Shown here piece by piece: positions 1 through 12,048 of a DNA stretch of 64,000 nucleotides. Within the stretch, counting starts at the first letter, position 1. Each line of letters begins with the position of its first letter. The notes under the pieces are model-generated. The model saw only the letters and a list, made by a program, of their open reading frames with translations. It was not told the DNA's origin and did not search any database. The stretch comes from Onthophagus taurus. Lineage: Eukaryota; Arthropoda; Insecta; Coleoptera; Scarabaeidae. Position numbers and translations under genes: made by a program. The stretch lies in contig NC_091967.1 of NCBI RefSeq assembly GCF_036711975.1, positions 17,484,001-17,548,000 on the forward strand, given 5' to 3'.

Positions 1-328
1 ATTTTGAATGGTAATTTTTCAAATAAATTGGTTTGGTGGGGTGGACCAATAGGATAGCCTTCTCGCTCTCTCGTTTTAACTCCAATAGATTTTTGGCTAT
101 CGAGATATTTAAACTAAAAGATATTTTTTTGAAACTTGAGTTTTTTATTTGAACTGGAACTTGTTGTTCAACATCTTGTATTGCTGCAACGAGATACATA
201 CTTAGATCTTTTCTTCCTGGTCTCATTACGTACGGTATTACCAGTTGAGTTACAGCTTCTTTTACCAAAAATTTTCTGTTTGTTAGGTTTCCATTGATTT
301 CAAGCAATTTGAAAATTGTTCCATAGAG
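1..328 (-). CDS. partial open frame running off the left edge, possibly transposase-derived
   Basis: Reading leftwards from a stop at 329-331, one minus-strand frame stays open for about 109 codons to the window edge. That is long for AT-rich DNA. The translation includes NGNLTNRKFLVKEAVTQLV and then VMRPGRKDLSMYLVAAIQDV. There is no methionine near its beginning, so this may be an internal exon or a decayed element. The pattern of basic residues before FLxxxxxxLV loosely recalls the C-terminal part of piggyBac-type transposases, but I do not recognise it firmly. The rest of the gene or element would lie to the left. Confidence 0.3.
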
Positions 329-331
329 TTA

Positions 332-2650
332 GAGAAGCATTTCTACCAATGTCTAGAATATTTGGAAAAAGCCACACACACACATTGGCCACCGGTTAGT
401 CTTTTGGCGAACTGTATACTTCTACACCATTTGATTCGTGTCGACATTATACTACAAATTTATTTCAGCTTTGTTTTTCTTCTACTTCTTCTTTATAGAA
501 GCCATTTTGTAACTTCTTGGAGGTTGTCTTGGAAGTCTTTTGCATTCACGGTGTGGTATAATAGGGGCAAGAGAAAGAAGAAGAACTAAATAATACCAAA
601 TTGCATTTCTAATTATGGAAAAGTTGATGAAACCATATTCACAAAAAAAAACATTTGGTATTGCGAAAAATAAAGATATCTGTAATTCGCACTCTTTTCC
701 AAAGCCAAAAGTCTCTGCGACGGGGAAAATTTAAAGAATAATGACCTCTAAAGAATGTAATCCAGAGGATTATTTATATGGTGAGGGACCTTCAACGTGC
801 CCACAAGTAGAAGACAACCGATGCGGTTAGTAGTCAACCTGTTAGTTTCATCTATCTTCTCTTTGTTTCAAGTGTAACGAAATAGCTAGATTACTGAAAA
901 AGCTGGGTGAATTATCATAGCCATCATGATGAATTATGGGGCAATCAGCTTACTACGAAACGTATTCTCGATAAGACAGGATACACTTCATATTTTAAAA
1001 GGGTCAGAAGTTAAATCAACAGTCGAGAGTAGTACCATGCAAAACGCCTTCCTGAAATAAGTTTAAACAAAAATACTTGCGAGCAACAGTCACTATTCGC
1101 AGAGGATGATCAAAGAGGTTGGATTGTCAGCCAAATCCGCAACATAACGATCGACTTGATGAAACTTGTGTCAATTGTAACAGTAGAAACTAGCTCGTAT
1201 CTCATTTATCTAAATACATTCTAGATAGTGTTATTCTTAACAACCTGCATATAGGTATCATAAGTTTTCCTAAAAGATGAAAGATTTCCTAAATACATAC
1301 CACTAGGATCAGTGGTGCAATAAATAACAGCTCGTACTTTTTTCTTCTCATCAACTACAATTATTTTCCGTTTTCGGAAAAGGTAAAATAAATAAAAAAA
1401 TAATCATAAACATTCATCAAAACACTATTCTTAAATTTTCTTCAGATATTAATGATGTTTCAATAAATACAGTCGTATTAAAAAAGTATTGTTTTGAGAT
1501 ATTTTTATTTCGAACATAGTAAGTGAAGAAAATTTAAAGAATTTTTTATAATAAAAAATATCGTGCAGTAATGTGACAAACTTGTCAGTTAATTGAAATG
1601 TGATGTGTGTAGTACATGTGAAACTTGTCGCGAAATAATGTCGATTTTAGGTTCTCCTCGACGTTTCTTGTCTCATTACTGAAAGTTCACAAGTTGTCAC
1701 GTCAGTATGCGACATTCGTATTCCAGTGGAGACGTTCATTACTTGCACTCCCACGATTCTTTCAAGTACAACATCATACATGTCAAGATAACTTTAATTT
1801 TTGTTGTTGCCATAACTTATTACGAATAAGAAACGTCAATATTTAACATTTTCATTACAATAAAAAATCCGCCACATTAAAAAAATATATATCTTAAATA
1901 AAACTCAGTTTATTATCGTAGATTTAACGATGTGTTTTATCGTAACTTACATAAAATTTACGACCATCGTATTCTTTAGACTTTACTACCATACCTACTA
2001 AGTAACAAAATGTACGAAAATTTGGTTGTATATCAATATTCAATTTCTTTAAAAACCGATTCCGATTAATATTTCACATCACGTTCGAGTAAAGAAAACT
2101 CAAGAAGGAAAGTATAATCGCCTTCATTGGCGTTCGTTCATTAAATCGTCGACTACCGCTGAGAGTTCTCTTTTCTTTCTCATTTATGTTAGGTACTTTC
2201 GCATTTGAATGGAGAAAACCGATGATGTATCGCGGAAGTGAAGCACGTCGTACAGTTGAAGCAAATTTGCGGTTCCATCTAGAAAATCGTTTACATAACA
2301 AAGCGCCCTCAAAGTTATTTGTAGAGCGCGGAAACGTGACTAAGTGTTCCTTTGCTGCGTCCGGGAACTGGTAACGTTGGAAAATCTGCGTCGAAAACCT
2401 CCCAAACTTAATAAACACTGATAACTCAATAACATTCTCGAAACGTGTCTTGTTTTACTATATCGTTGTAGATGTACTTGTTGGAATTGTAATATTGTGT
2501 TGTACAACACTTATATTGTTTGGAATAAATGTTATGATGATTCTTAGTTTGAAAATGTAACTAAAGTAGCTCATTATGCAATTCGTTTCACCCTTGTTAT
2601 TTAATTATATAATAATAATAAATTATGTAATATTATTTGAAATATTTACG
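332..2650. other. intergenic, no recognisable gene
   Basis: AT-rich sequence with only short, mutually overlapping frames on both strands (for example around 2074-2418). None shows a domain or splice context that I can defend. The segment near 2080-2420 is less AT-rich than its surroundings, but I cannot assign it. Confidence 0.4.
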
Positions 2651-2839
2651 TATAGATCGTATAGACCCCGAGTTGTGTATACGATGTCGATCAAGGGCAA
2701 TATTGATCAATATTGTATATTTTTATTGAACCAACACTAGACCTACACCAAGAAACATTCGCGTTTAGCCAAACGTCTCTTAAAACGGCTAAACCTGAAT
2801 ATTTCTAATTCTAGTGCTAGTGTTAGCGCTAGTTTTAGT

Positions 2840-3095
2840 TGTTAAGCATTTGCTAGTTCAAAGTATGAAAGAGTGGTTGCCTACCCATGCGTGAAGTCAC
2901 AAACGGGCCGTCAAGGGATGCAATCCTTTTAGATTCTCCCATTCTTGGTATAAATATAAAGCCACGTAGATTGAACGCAACGGCGTGGAAAGCTGTCCGA
3001 ATTTGTGTGCATTAAAATTATTCATATAATAGACTTGTGGCTATTAAGAACACTCCCTTCTCCGTATTAATCCGTTACATCGCGATTTTACTATA
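2840..3095 (+). repeat. LTR-like block with TATA motif (also at 11675-11912)
   Basis: The block starts TGTTAAG and ends GTTACA. It contains a TATA-like GGTATAAATATAAAG at about 2947 and a downstream GC-rich stretch, in the order expected for a solo LTR. The same block lies at about 11675-11912, because both are part of the segmental duplication, so the two copies are not independent insertions. I see no target-site duplication, and the LTR reading is only a suggestion. Confidence 0.3.
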
Positions 3096-3526
3096 TTTAA
3101 TTGTAGTTATAAAGGACATTATTGACAAAAATATATTTGCTTAATATTTATTATTTATGAACAAATAAAAAAAGGCAACAAAATAAATTTACGCGATCTT
3201 CTTAGATTCTCTTAGGATATTCTTTGTTTCTTCATATAACTACGAAACTTTGCCATAAATTTCAAAAAATGTCCATAATGAACTCTAGAATATTGACGAT
3301 TCCATAGCATTTTGAATAGTTTTAGTTCAGTAATACTAGTACTTTTAGTATCTAGTAATACTTGAATACTTTTAAAACAAACGTTTACACAAGGTGTTTC
3401 ATGATCATTTTAAGCAGAAAAGTTCCTAAAAATATGGACTCAATTCTCAAAGGTAACTGAGATACAGCTAGTTAATGCATAAACTGATCTATTTAAATGT
3501 GTACATAAAATATCTAAATTCGGACT

Positions 3527-4322
3527 TTAAACGAACTGTTCGAATGTCCCACCGCCTAACTCGATGCACTTGGCTGATCTCTTGAAGATATCACGCCCTG
3601 TGCTGCGTAATTTATCCTGATGTGCCTTGATTCGTGTAGCACTGGCAGTAATACGAGCGATTGGTTTATCATGCGTGTTACTTTTACTTGATAAACATCG
3701 CTTTTCAGCCATCCCCACATTCCGTAATCTAACGGATTAAGGTCCGGTGACCGAGCTGGCCAACTGATAGGACCCCCACGACCAATCCACCGTTCCGCAA
3801 AGGTTTGATTCAGGTATTGCGTCACTTGACGGCCGTAGTAAGCAGGGGCCCCATCATGCTGGAAGAACATATTGGCTCTGGTAGACAAAGGAATATCTTC
3901 TAACAGTATTGGAAGCTCATTGCGCAAGAACTCTGTTCGCTATTAGACGCTCGGGTGGTACGAAAGGCCCAATTAAGTTATTGTCAATCATTCCACACCA
4001 TACATTCACAGAGAATTTTAGTTGAAATTTTATTTCAACACTGGCATGCGGATTATCCTCAGACCAACTTACGGGCGAAAGTGCCTTCATCGGTAAAAAG
4101 TATCACAGGAACCAAGCGGCGGTAAGATATTATCCATCCACAAAATTCCAATCTCCTGGCGAAAGTGTGTTGGTTCAAGGTGTTGTGCTGGTTGAACATG
4201 GATGGATACAAGGGATGAGTACGCAATGTTCTCCATACTTTTACATGAGCAACACCAAGATGAGCAGAAAGTCTTCTAGCACTGGTAGATGGTCTGCGTT
4301 CTACCGACTGAAAAATTTGTTC
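3527..4322 (-). pseudogene. mariner/Tc1-type (IS630 superfamily) transposase, 5'-truncated and frameshifted
   Basis: Minus-strand pieces read as the C-terminal two thirds of an IS630/Tc1/mariner-type DDE transposase. They contain a TDEGTF motif (first acidic residue region, about 4060), FQHDGAPAYY (second aspartate, about 3850) and WPARSPDLNPLDYGMWG (third acidic site, about 3760). The end reads GGGTFEQFV and a stop at 3527. A frameshift follows TDEGTF, another lies near 3700, and the N-terminal DNA-binding part is missing. The 3' terminus resembles ACAAGGTGTTTCATG at about 3390. The insertion split the ZCCHC7 duplicate. It cannot encode an active protein. Confidence 0.85.
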
Positions 4323-4336
4323 AAATCATTCAAAGT

Positions 4337-5609
4337 TTATATATAGTACTCAGTACTTTTGAGTTCAGTTAAAAACTTATTAGGGAAATTATACCTTTTA
4401 TAAGTATCTATAACGTACTTTCTTTTATTTTCAAAGTATATTCGATTTTTGAACGGAATTTTTCGTCGTTTTTGATTTGATGACTCAACACTTGGTGAAA
4501 TGTAATGGTCGTATTTAGAACAAATATGTTTGAATGGCAAAATCGATTCTGGGTTGAAATAAATACGAATAAGAATGCTGTATGTTATAAATATCATTTA
4601 ATGGTATTTTGTAATTTAATTTGGACTGAAGGCGATTAATCCATACGTTAATATTTTTAACGTGATTTGAACCTTGTCCCACATTTAGTTTACCAAAAAG
4701 TAAGAGTTGTACAGTTGTTTGCATATTATCTCTTAGTTTTGCTGTTTCTTGATTATAACCAGCTTTTCTACTATCATCAGATAATTTGCAAAGCCTCTTG
4801 CATAATGTCCAGTAATTGCCTTCAGCTTTATTCAAAGTTCCCTTATGCTTTAACAAAAAATCCAACATTTGTTTGGATTGCTGAGGTAACTCGTGTATTG
4901 AAGGCATATCACCTAAGTACCGTAGTATTTCTTCACGCACATTTTTAACGTCAATTTCCAGTGAACTTTTCAAAAAAGTCTCACCACTCGGTGAATCATC
5001 ATATTTATCAACTATTAGTTGCAGTTCTCGTCTTCGTCTTAAACTATTAATAAAACACAATACTTGATCTGTATTCATATAAGCAAATTGTAAATAGTTT
5101 AGTTTTAACGTTTCATCATATCCTGTTAAATTTCTTTGGTATTTTATGACTGGTACTTTATAAGGTGATTTATATATTTCAACATTGTCATCATCCATTT
5201 TTAAAAGATCATCAATGAAATTGTTCGCACCATTTTCTTGTGGAATTGGTTTACTTTCCAAACTAATGTACTCTTGTAAAGAAACTGGCTTTTTGAATAA
5301 AACTTCATCGGAATCAACACCATTTCTAGACTCAACTCTACATCCTGTTGATGTGTTTTCTCCGCCTAAGTACTTTCCTTTCAAATAATTTATTTGTTTC
5401 AAAAAGTAATTAGGGATTAATTTGGTTGGAGAAAAATCAACATTAAAATACATATTTTGTTCGTTTTTCTTTTGATTTGGAACTTCCGCGACAATTTTAT
5501 CAGGACTTTCAGTTCTTTCCACACTCTTCAGGTGCAACCTTATTGGCCTCAATACTATTAATAACGGTATGGATAGCTGTCCGAATTTGTGTGCATTAAA
5601 ATTATTCAT
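4337..5609 (-). pseudogene. chimeric open frame from the ZCCHC7 last-exon duplicate
   Basis: A 364-codon open frame (5609 to 4515) covers most of the duplicated ZCCHC7 terminal exon and is close to identical to residues of the parent at 12340-13260. A two-base difference near 4550 (parent near 12350) shifts the frame, so the C-terminus differs. The remaining 3' homology (4337-4515) is in another frame and is then cut by the mariner insertion. The first codons, MNNFNAHKFGQLS, do not come from ZCCHC7. They come from the reverse complement of a 40-bp repeat at 5571-5610 that also occurs at 2987-3026 and 11818-11858. It lacks all five zinc knuckles, so TRAMP function is very unlikely. Confidence 0.7.
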
Positions 5610-5619
5610 TCAGTTTAAA

Positions 5620-7420
5620 GTGCAAATTAAAATTTTTCATATAACTGAGTTTTGGTTATATTTTTACTGCAATCGAAAAATTAAATAAAAAAATGTCAAC
5701 AAAAATGAAGTTTGCATTTGCCGTTTATATACATACAGCATGGTAGTAATTATATAAGAAAGGGGTAAAAACGTGGAGTGTAGTAATTAACCCCGTTGGG
5801 ATTACATGCGACCTTAGTCAGAGTAATAAAGGTTAAATATTGCGAACGTACAGTGGCCCCAAAGGTCGTTTACATGGCGAGAATGTGCTAGAGGAAAGTT
5901 CGGTCGACCGCGTCATCAGGGTGGTTGGGTTTTGAGAGGGGCACGGAGAGGACGCGGAAACTCGTATCTCTGCATCTTTGATGAAGTCTGGCATAAACGA
6001 TTTTCCGATGTTTTAGCAAAAACGTGAGCGGAATTTCAAATTAAAGGTGGTTTCCGATACCGAAAACTTCATCCACACGCTTCGTTTATAAATTCCGTAT
6101 TGTTACAATCTATATCAGGTTTTGACATTGATAAAAAAGTATTTTTTATTTCATATTTGTTTCAAATGTCACACCGAATATACCCGATTTATCTCACATT
6201 TTTGTAGGTTCCTATTGTTATATATATAAGTGATAAAGTATCATCCAAAAATAGAAAAAATATTAAACATGAATTCCTGTAAAATTATGTTTATTGCATT
6301 AATCCCTGTAACACATAATGTCTCAGTTTTCATACTTGCGTCTACAATTTAACATAAATATAGTGATATACCATAATATGTAATTTCGTTTTAAATACAT
6401 TTGCCCATATTTACTGTTTATTATTCCATAAATATTTTATCAACAATATCAATAAAATACAGAAGGGCTTTTCATGCATTATTCATCACAGTGCGGCTTA
6501 CCTGGGTTTTATGAATAATACATGAAAATTTCCCCAAAAATGCTATCAAACGTTTCCTCTTATGACACATTTGTATTCCTTTGTATTCGTTTGATCTTTC
6601 ACTATCTCCAACATAAACATATTTTTAACTTTTGTATTGAAATTTACAAAAAGGCTTTCCACGAATCGGGAGTTAAATAGTAAAGGAAGCTTCCTGCTTT
6701 TTGTAATAACAAGATATCTGGACGTTTTTAATCCATCACGCAATCTATACGCCCTCTCTTTATACGGCTATTCGTTCTAATGGCCCTCTATAATTAGGAT
6801 TGTATTTCGATTTATGGTTTATGCCGCTGATCGAGCGTTTTAAAAAATGCCAGTGCAAAACATTCAATTAAAAATAAATATACGAGAGGCACTTTTATAG
6901 AGATCTGTTAATTACATTGATTTAAAAAAATCATATCGATCAGATGATTCCTTCCTGAATTGATGTACATATATTTTACAACATTTTAAATTGTTGCTCA
7001 CAAAATAGCTGATTTCAAATTGGTGATTTCTTCTTCAATATTAACTTTCAAGTCTACCTATGACATTACTTTTGCTCCACCTAGTAATACACAAGACATG
7101 CCACATTTAGTACCTACAATGCTTTCAAGGTCTAAATTCTCTTCTCCGAAAAAAGTGAAGAAAATGAAAATCTGACCAAACTTTAAGTTCCTTCATATAA
7201 GCAGAAAAACTTTATTCTTTGAAGAGGTTGTTTAAAAAAATTCCATCAAGTCAAACAGAATAGAGGCGAAGTTGTTGCGTCACCGTTCTGGATTCTGGAT
7301 TCGCGGGAAGGCAGGCTGCACCGCCCGCAGCACTTTGACCTTCTTCGGAGATCCCTTCTACTTACTTCCCTCTTTTGCTCAGCATTAAGGTCCTTCCAGC
7401 CATATTACCTTGGAGGCAAA
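5620..7420. other. intergenic, nothing recognised
   Basis: AT-rich sequence with no convincing coding frame. The 3' tail of the LINE remnant (GC-richer, about 7260-7420) probably marks its untranslated end. Confidence 0.4.
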
Positions 7421-7422
7421 GG

Positions 7423-8352
7423 CTAGATTTGTCCTGGTTGTGCTGCCCTGATTCCACTCATGCGAATCTGGATATCTCCAAAAATGGATAACCTTAATGT
7501 TTGGAGGGCCACGCAGTCGCATAGAATGTGTTCCGCCGATTCCTCCTCCTCACCGCATCCTCTGCAGATATCGGTGTTACTTATTCCCATGTTCAGTAAG
7601 TGCTTCTGTAAATGCCAGTGTGAAATGATTAGACCTATGACCAAACGTAGATTCTTCCTGGACAGCCTCATAAATAAATCTGTTCGTTTAGGGTCAGGGT
7701 ACATCAGAGCCTCTTTGGCTTCGCGACATCCTGGTGTCCTGTCCCAGTAAGTTAGAAACTGCTTACGTGTTTCCTCTTTTCGAAGCTCTATTAAAGACCT
7801 TATTGTTGGGGCGATGAATGGTTCTGGCGATCTCGGAGGTTCGCCTGCAGATTTCCTTGCCAGATTGTCCTCCATGTCATAAAGCTTATTTCCCGAATGA
7901 CCCTTTGTCCAGCAGATCGTAATCTCATTGCTAGCGGCTGCCTCACAAAGATTGTTATGGCAGTCCTCAAGCAACGAGGATGAACAGCGATACCGCCCGA
8001 GCGAAAGGAGGGCTTGTTTGCAATCACAGTATATTATAATTTTTTTGTTACTAATTTTGTTAGAAATTTCCTCAGCCGCCAGAGAAATGGCCACCAGCTC
8101 CGCTTGGAGCGCGGTGGGCCAAATTTCCAGCGGTTTAGAAACTTTTATTGTTGGTTCGACGGAATAAACCGAAGCACCAGAGCCAGTTTCCCTACGAGAT
8201 CCATCCACCCATAATTGGAGGATAGTTTCGTCAGGCATGGATTGTTCTCCTACTTTTATTTCATATATATTTTTTATATATATTAAATTCGGTCTTTCAT
8301 TAAAAAACGAAGATTTGATTAAGAGAAAGTTTTGTTCCCTGTCCAACGTCAT
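7423..8352 (-). mobile_element. non-LTR retrotransposon remnant: RNase H domain and C-terminal zinc-knuckle
   Basis: A single 309-codon frame encodes the C-terminal end of a LINE polyprotein. An RNase H fold is visible: LWVDGSRRETGSGAS (first Asp), ALQAELVAISLAAEE (Glu), IYCDCKQALLSLG (Asp) and TICWTKGHSGN (His region). It is followed by an arginine-rich segment and a terminal CRGC...H..C motif near CRGCGEEEESAEHILCDC. This domain order is usual for RNase H-bearing insect LINEs (I, R1 or LOA-like clades). The reverse transcriptase and endonuclease that should precede it, to the right of 8352, are absent, so the copy is 5'-truncated. The frame has no internal stop over 0.9 kb, which suggests a fairly young insertion. 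Confidence 0.85.
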
Positions 8353-8599
8353 TCCTACATTGAATGCGACAAGAAAATGAGTTTCATCAACAAAAAGCCA
8401 ATATTGAATTTGTTAAGGACCATTTCGAGGTGTTTGTGATCATCAGACTTTATTCAAATCTTGAACGTTTGAAACTTTTTTATATGTTTAAATGCCATTC
8501 TCTAACTAGAGTTGTGCAGCATATTAAAATTCTACACGATGAAGATAAATTCCTACTTTCATACCTCCATCAAAAGGTAAGAACAACAATATGACATCA

Positions 8600-11530
8600 A
8601 CTTACATATTCCTAAGACTTTCCCCTTCCGATCAATATTGCAGAGTAGAACGACTTTGGCAATGTTTATAATCAATTCGCAAAATTAATAATTGATTTTA
8701 AACATTACATATCTTAGTACTTTAATGCCTAACTTTAGCGTATTCTAATAATTCCACTACAAAATAGTATACAATATATTACAATATATTTTTTTGACGT
8801 TGCTCCAGTGTTTACTACTGGACTACTGGAACAACGTCAAAAGTAACGTCAAAAATAGTAAATATTATCTTGTAATCTATGTTTATAGAATCAATCAAAT
8901 TAATACTTCTAAATACGTTATCAAATTAAGTGTTTTTTTTCTATCTTTTGTAACTCCGGTTGTATTTTTAGCAACGTGGGTTGCAATATTCTGAAGTGCT
9001 AAATAAGTTTCGAATATCATCATTTTATTGGTGTATTTGAGTTGTAGTGTTGGTAAATTTAGCATTGCTTGGATAAAACTTCCAGAATTTATCAGCTAAA
9101 TACAACATTATTGTAAATAAATACATCCATATGTTGTAATTGCATCTATTTGTTCCAGTGTCGGTTTTGGAGATTATCTGTCATATTTTGCTCTTTGGTA
9201 CACATTTCAGGCACTAATAAACTACGCTACTTATTAATCGAGGTTATTGATCTAGTTTTGTTTTATATAACCAACCGTTTAACTGATTCCGCAATGATTT
9301 TTCATTTTATATATTCATTATTTTTTCAGTTATAATTAGAATTTCAAATTGTGTATCTAGGTAGTCGTTTTGTATGGCAAGTACTCGTTTCATACAACCT
9401 GAAAATTTTATTTCTCCTTCTTTAAATGAATGAACTTCTTTTTGCGACTCACATGACTATACAGCTCCAGATAGTTCTAAAATGTCGTTGGAATTTAAGC
9501 TACAATTATCCTCATTATTATCTTTATCGCTGTCTTCGTCATGATTCATTAGTACATAAATTATCTTCCGAGTGATTGATTTGTACACGACAAAGGTACC
9601 TACATCAGAATTCCATTTACCTCTCGTCCCAGTTATATTCCTCTACATAGATTCTCCATCTGTGAACCTAATAATATTGCGGCATATGCGAGACACGCCA
9701 CGATCTTACCGGCACACCACGTGCGAAGAAGTACAAATACCGCGCATCAGCTCGCAATGTTTAGACACACCCTAAGGTCCCAAATTCAAATTGTCTAAAA
9801 TATCTTTTTGTTCATAACAACTATTTACATAGATGTTCATCCCCTAGATTTACTTACGTTTTGTATCCATCAAACCCCGTGCGGTGTATTTCTTTCTTAT
9901 AATCTATAAAATATAATTTCTTTCCTGTGCAATGGAGAATAAAATAGTTCATTAAAAAATGATAAATTCATACAATATATAACCAAATCATCACCTTTCT
10001 ATTTTTTGCTTTAATATTTTTTCCACAATTCTCTACACATAAAGGTGGTTTAATTTCGGTGGTCCTCTAATTTGATATAAATGCATGTCACACTGTGCGC
10101 AAAACTAAGCTCGGTTGATTGACATCACTATGCAAATTTGCTGGCGGCAACTTTTTGTGGGATTTGGTGGACAACAAAAGCATACAAATGCTCGGACGTT
10201 TATGGATCCCCGGACGACGGCGCATATTCAACGCTCATCGTTCGTAGATAAACTTTTTTGACCGTTGGACAATATCAAGGTAAGCCATGTTTTTTCAACC
10301 ACATCCAAATTCTGTCTGAAATTAATGTGCTCATTGAGCTGAATTATCTAGCCTAGTTCTCTAAACCTTGCTCACGGCATTTATATCCACAGTGCAATTA
10401 ACCAGAACGACAGGTAGATACACTGGTAGATAATGATAGCATGTTTATTAGAGACCTAAAGCTATTTATCAATCTATTCGAAAGCATTCTAATTAGTTTC
10501 ACATTTCCTGTTTAAACGTATCTGGAAACTACTTTAAAATAATTATGGAATTATAAAAATCGAGTAATTTTTGATGTACCTATCTGGCGTAATTGAGCAC
10601 AATTATAATAAGATTAGGCGGTGTAATTATAGCGCATTACATCAATATCTCCGTATCATTAGATAGCGTTCTAAATCGATTTAGGACGTTCTAATAACGT
10701 CTTCATAATGTACACCAATAAACATGTAAATTATTAGACATATTGGAATATAATTTAGTGTATTGCTAATTGGATGATTAACTAAAATACATGTATAATA
10801 ATGTGATATAAAATCTGGGTCAAAAATTATTCTACAAATATGAAGCTTGAAATGTTCAAAAATATTAACATGTAATATCCATTATAAGATCAAACAACTA
10901 TTTAATTATACGGTTTAATTATGATGTATTAATATAATTTGCATTAATTTATATTTTAATAATAAAGAGCAAACATGTAATTTATGACGTCTATTAATTC
11001 TGCGCGGTGTACGAAGTGCATTTATTATTAATTTTGATTGATTTACTGGATTTTTAAGCACAATTTCAAAAACATTTTGCCGCAACAGCCTGTTTGCGCC
11101 GTCCATATTAAATAATTGGATTAAAATTTATGTGTAATTTAACCGTAATAAACCGGATGATATTTTTAGACACCTTGTTCGATTGATTTTCCGTAATGTA
11201 TTATTCCAATATAAATTTTCGATTCATATGAAAATAAATGTGGGTATCTATTTAATTAACTATCAGATTAACAGGTACATATTTGAATCAATTTGTATCA
11301 ATAAATTATTTTAATATGCATCATTTTTCTTGATAAATTTTAATGATATTGTTATTTAAATTAAATTACAGTAAAACTTCGATATAACGGATCTCGTTAG
11401 ACTGAACAATATATTATTAAGTCATATTATTAATATTATCTATTTAATACATCAGTATATTTTTAAATAATTGTTAGCGCTCATAGATAGACTCCAACTT
11501 GTCTTATTCCCCATGTTCATAGATTAACGC
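8600..11530. other. intergenic, very AT-rich
   Basis: No coding gene is recognised. A near-palindrome lies at about 8793-8845 (TTGACGTTG and CAACGTCAA arms). A less AT-rich block at 10080-10285 ends in CAATATCAAG followed by GTAAGCC. This could be a donor site and hence a non-coding or 5' UTR exon on the plus strand, but nothing downstream confirms it. Confidence 0.35.
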
Positions 11531-11983
11531 GGGGTATTCCCCGAGTTGTCTATACGATTTATCAATCAAGGACGTTACGTAGTTGTAATTGTTATTCAAC
11601 ACTGACGTCACGAACGGGCCTTCGAGATGTGCACGAATGTTTCTAGTTCTAGTGTTAGCGCTAGTTTTAGTTGTTAAGTATTTGCTAATTCAAAGTATGA
11701 AAGAGTGGTTGCCTACCCATGCGTGACGTCACAAACGGGCCGTCAAGGGATGCAATCCTTTTAGATTCTCCCGTTCTAGGTATAAAAATAAAGCCACGTA
11801 GACTGAACGCAACGGTGGGGAAAGCTGTCCGAATTTGTGCGCATTAAAATTATTCATATAATAGACTTGTGGCTATTAAGAACACTCCCTTCTCCGTATT
11901 AATCCGTTACATCGCGATTTTACTGTATTTAATTTTAGTTATAAAGGACATTATTGATAAAAATATATTTGCTTAATAGAATA

Positions 11984-11989
11984 TTTATT
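11984..11989 (-). terminator. poly(A) signal, ZCCHC7
   Basis: AATAAA on the minus strand about 60 bases past the ZCCHC7 stop codon. It is the nearest canonical signal. Confidence 0.55.
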
Positions 11990-12048
11990 ATTTATGAACA
12001 AATAAAAAAAGGCAACAAAATAAGTTTACGTAATCTTCTTAGATTCTC

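Larger units (their letters stand above)
2665..5552 (-). repeat. partial segmental duplicate of the ZCCHC7 3' end
   Basis: This stretch is a diverged second copy of 11538-13370, which is the last coding exon of ZCCHC7 plus its 3' flank. Matching blocks include the CCCCGAGTTG block (near 2666 and 11539), the block around 2840-3160 (11690-12010) and nearly all of the coding part (4337-5552 versus about 12160-13370). The copy carries an extra palindromic-repeat fragment at about 2745-2830 and a mariner-like insertion at about 3335-4345. Upstream exons of the gene are not copied, and intergenic 3' flank is included, so this is a DNA-level duplication rather than a retrocopy. Confidence 0.85.

Noticed and set aside
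2074-2418. 114-codon minus frame and an overlapping plus frame at 2186
   Set aside because: They overlap each other, have no recognisable motif, and I cannot choose between them.
4515-5609. Second functional ZCCHC7 gene
   Set aside because: It lacks the zinc knuckles and upstream exons, has a frameshift near 4550, and is split by a transposon.
8793-8845. Hairpin as a possible microRNA precursor
   Set aside because: The arms are only about 17 bp with mismatches, which is too short for a typical precursor. No supporting evidence.
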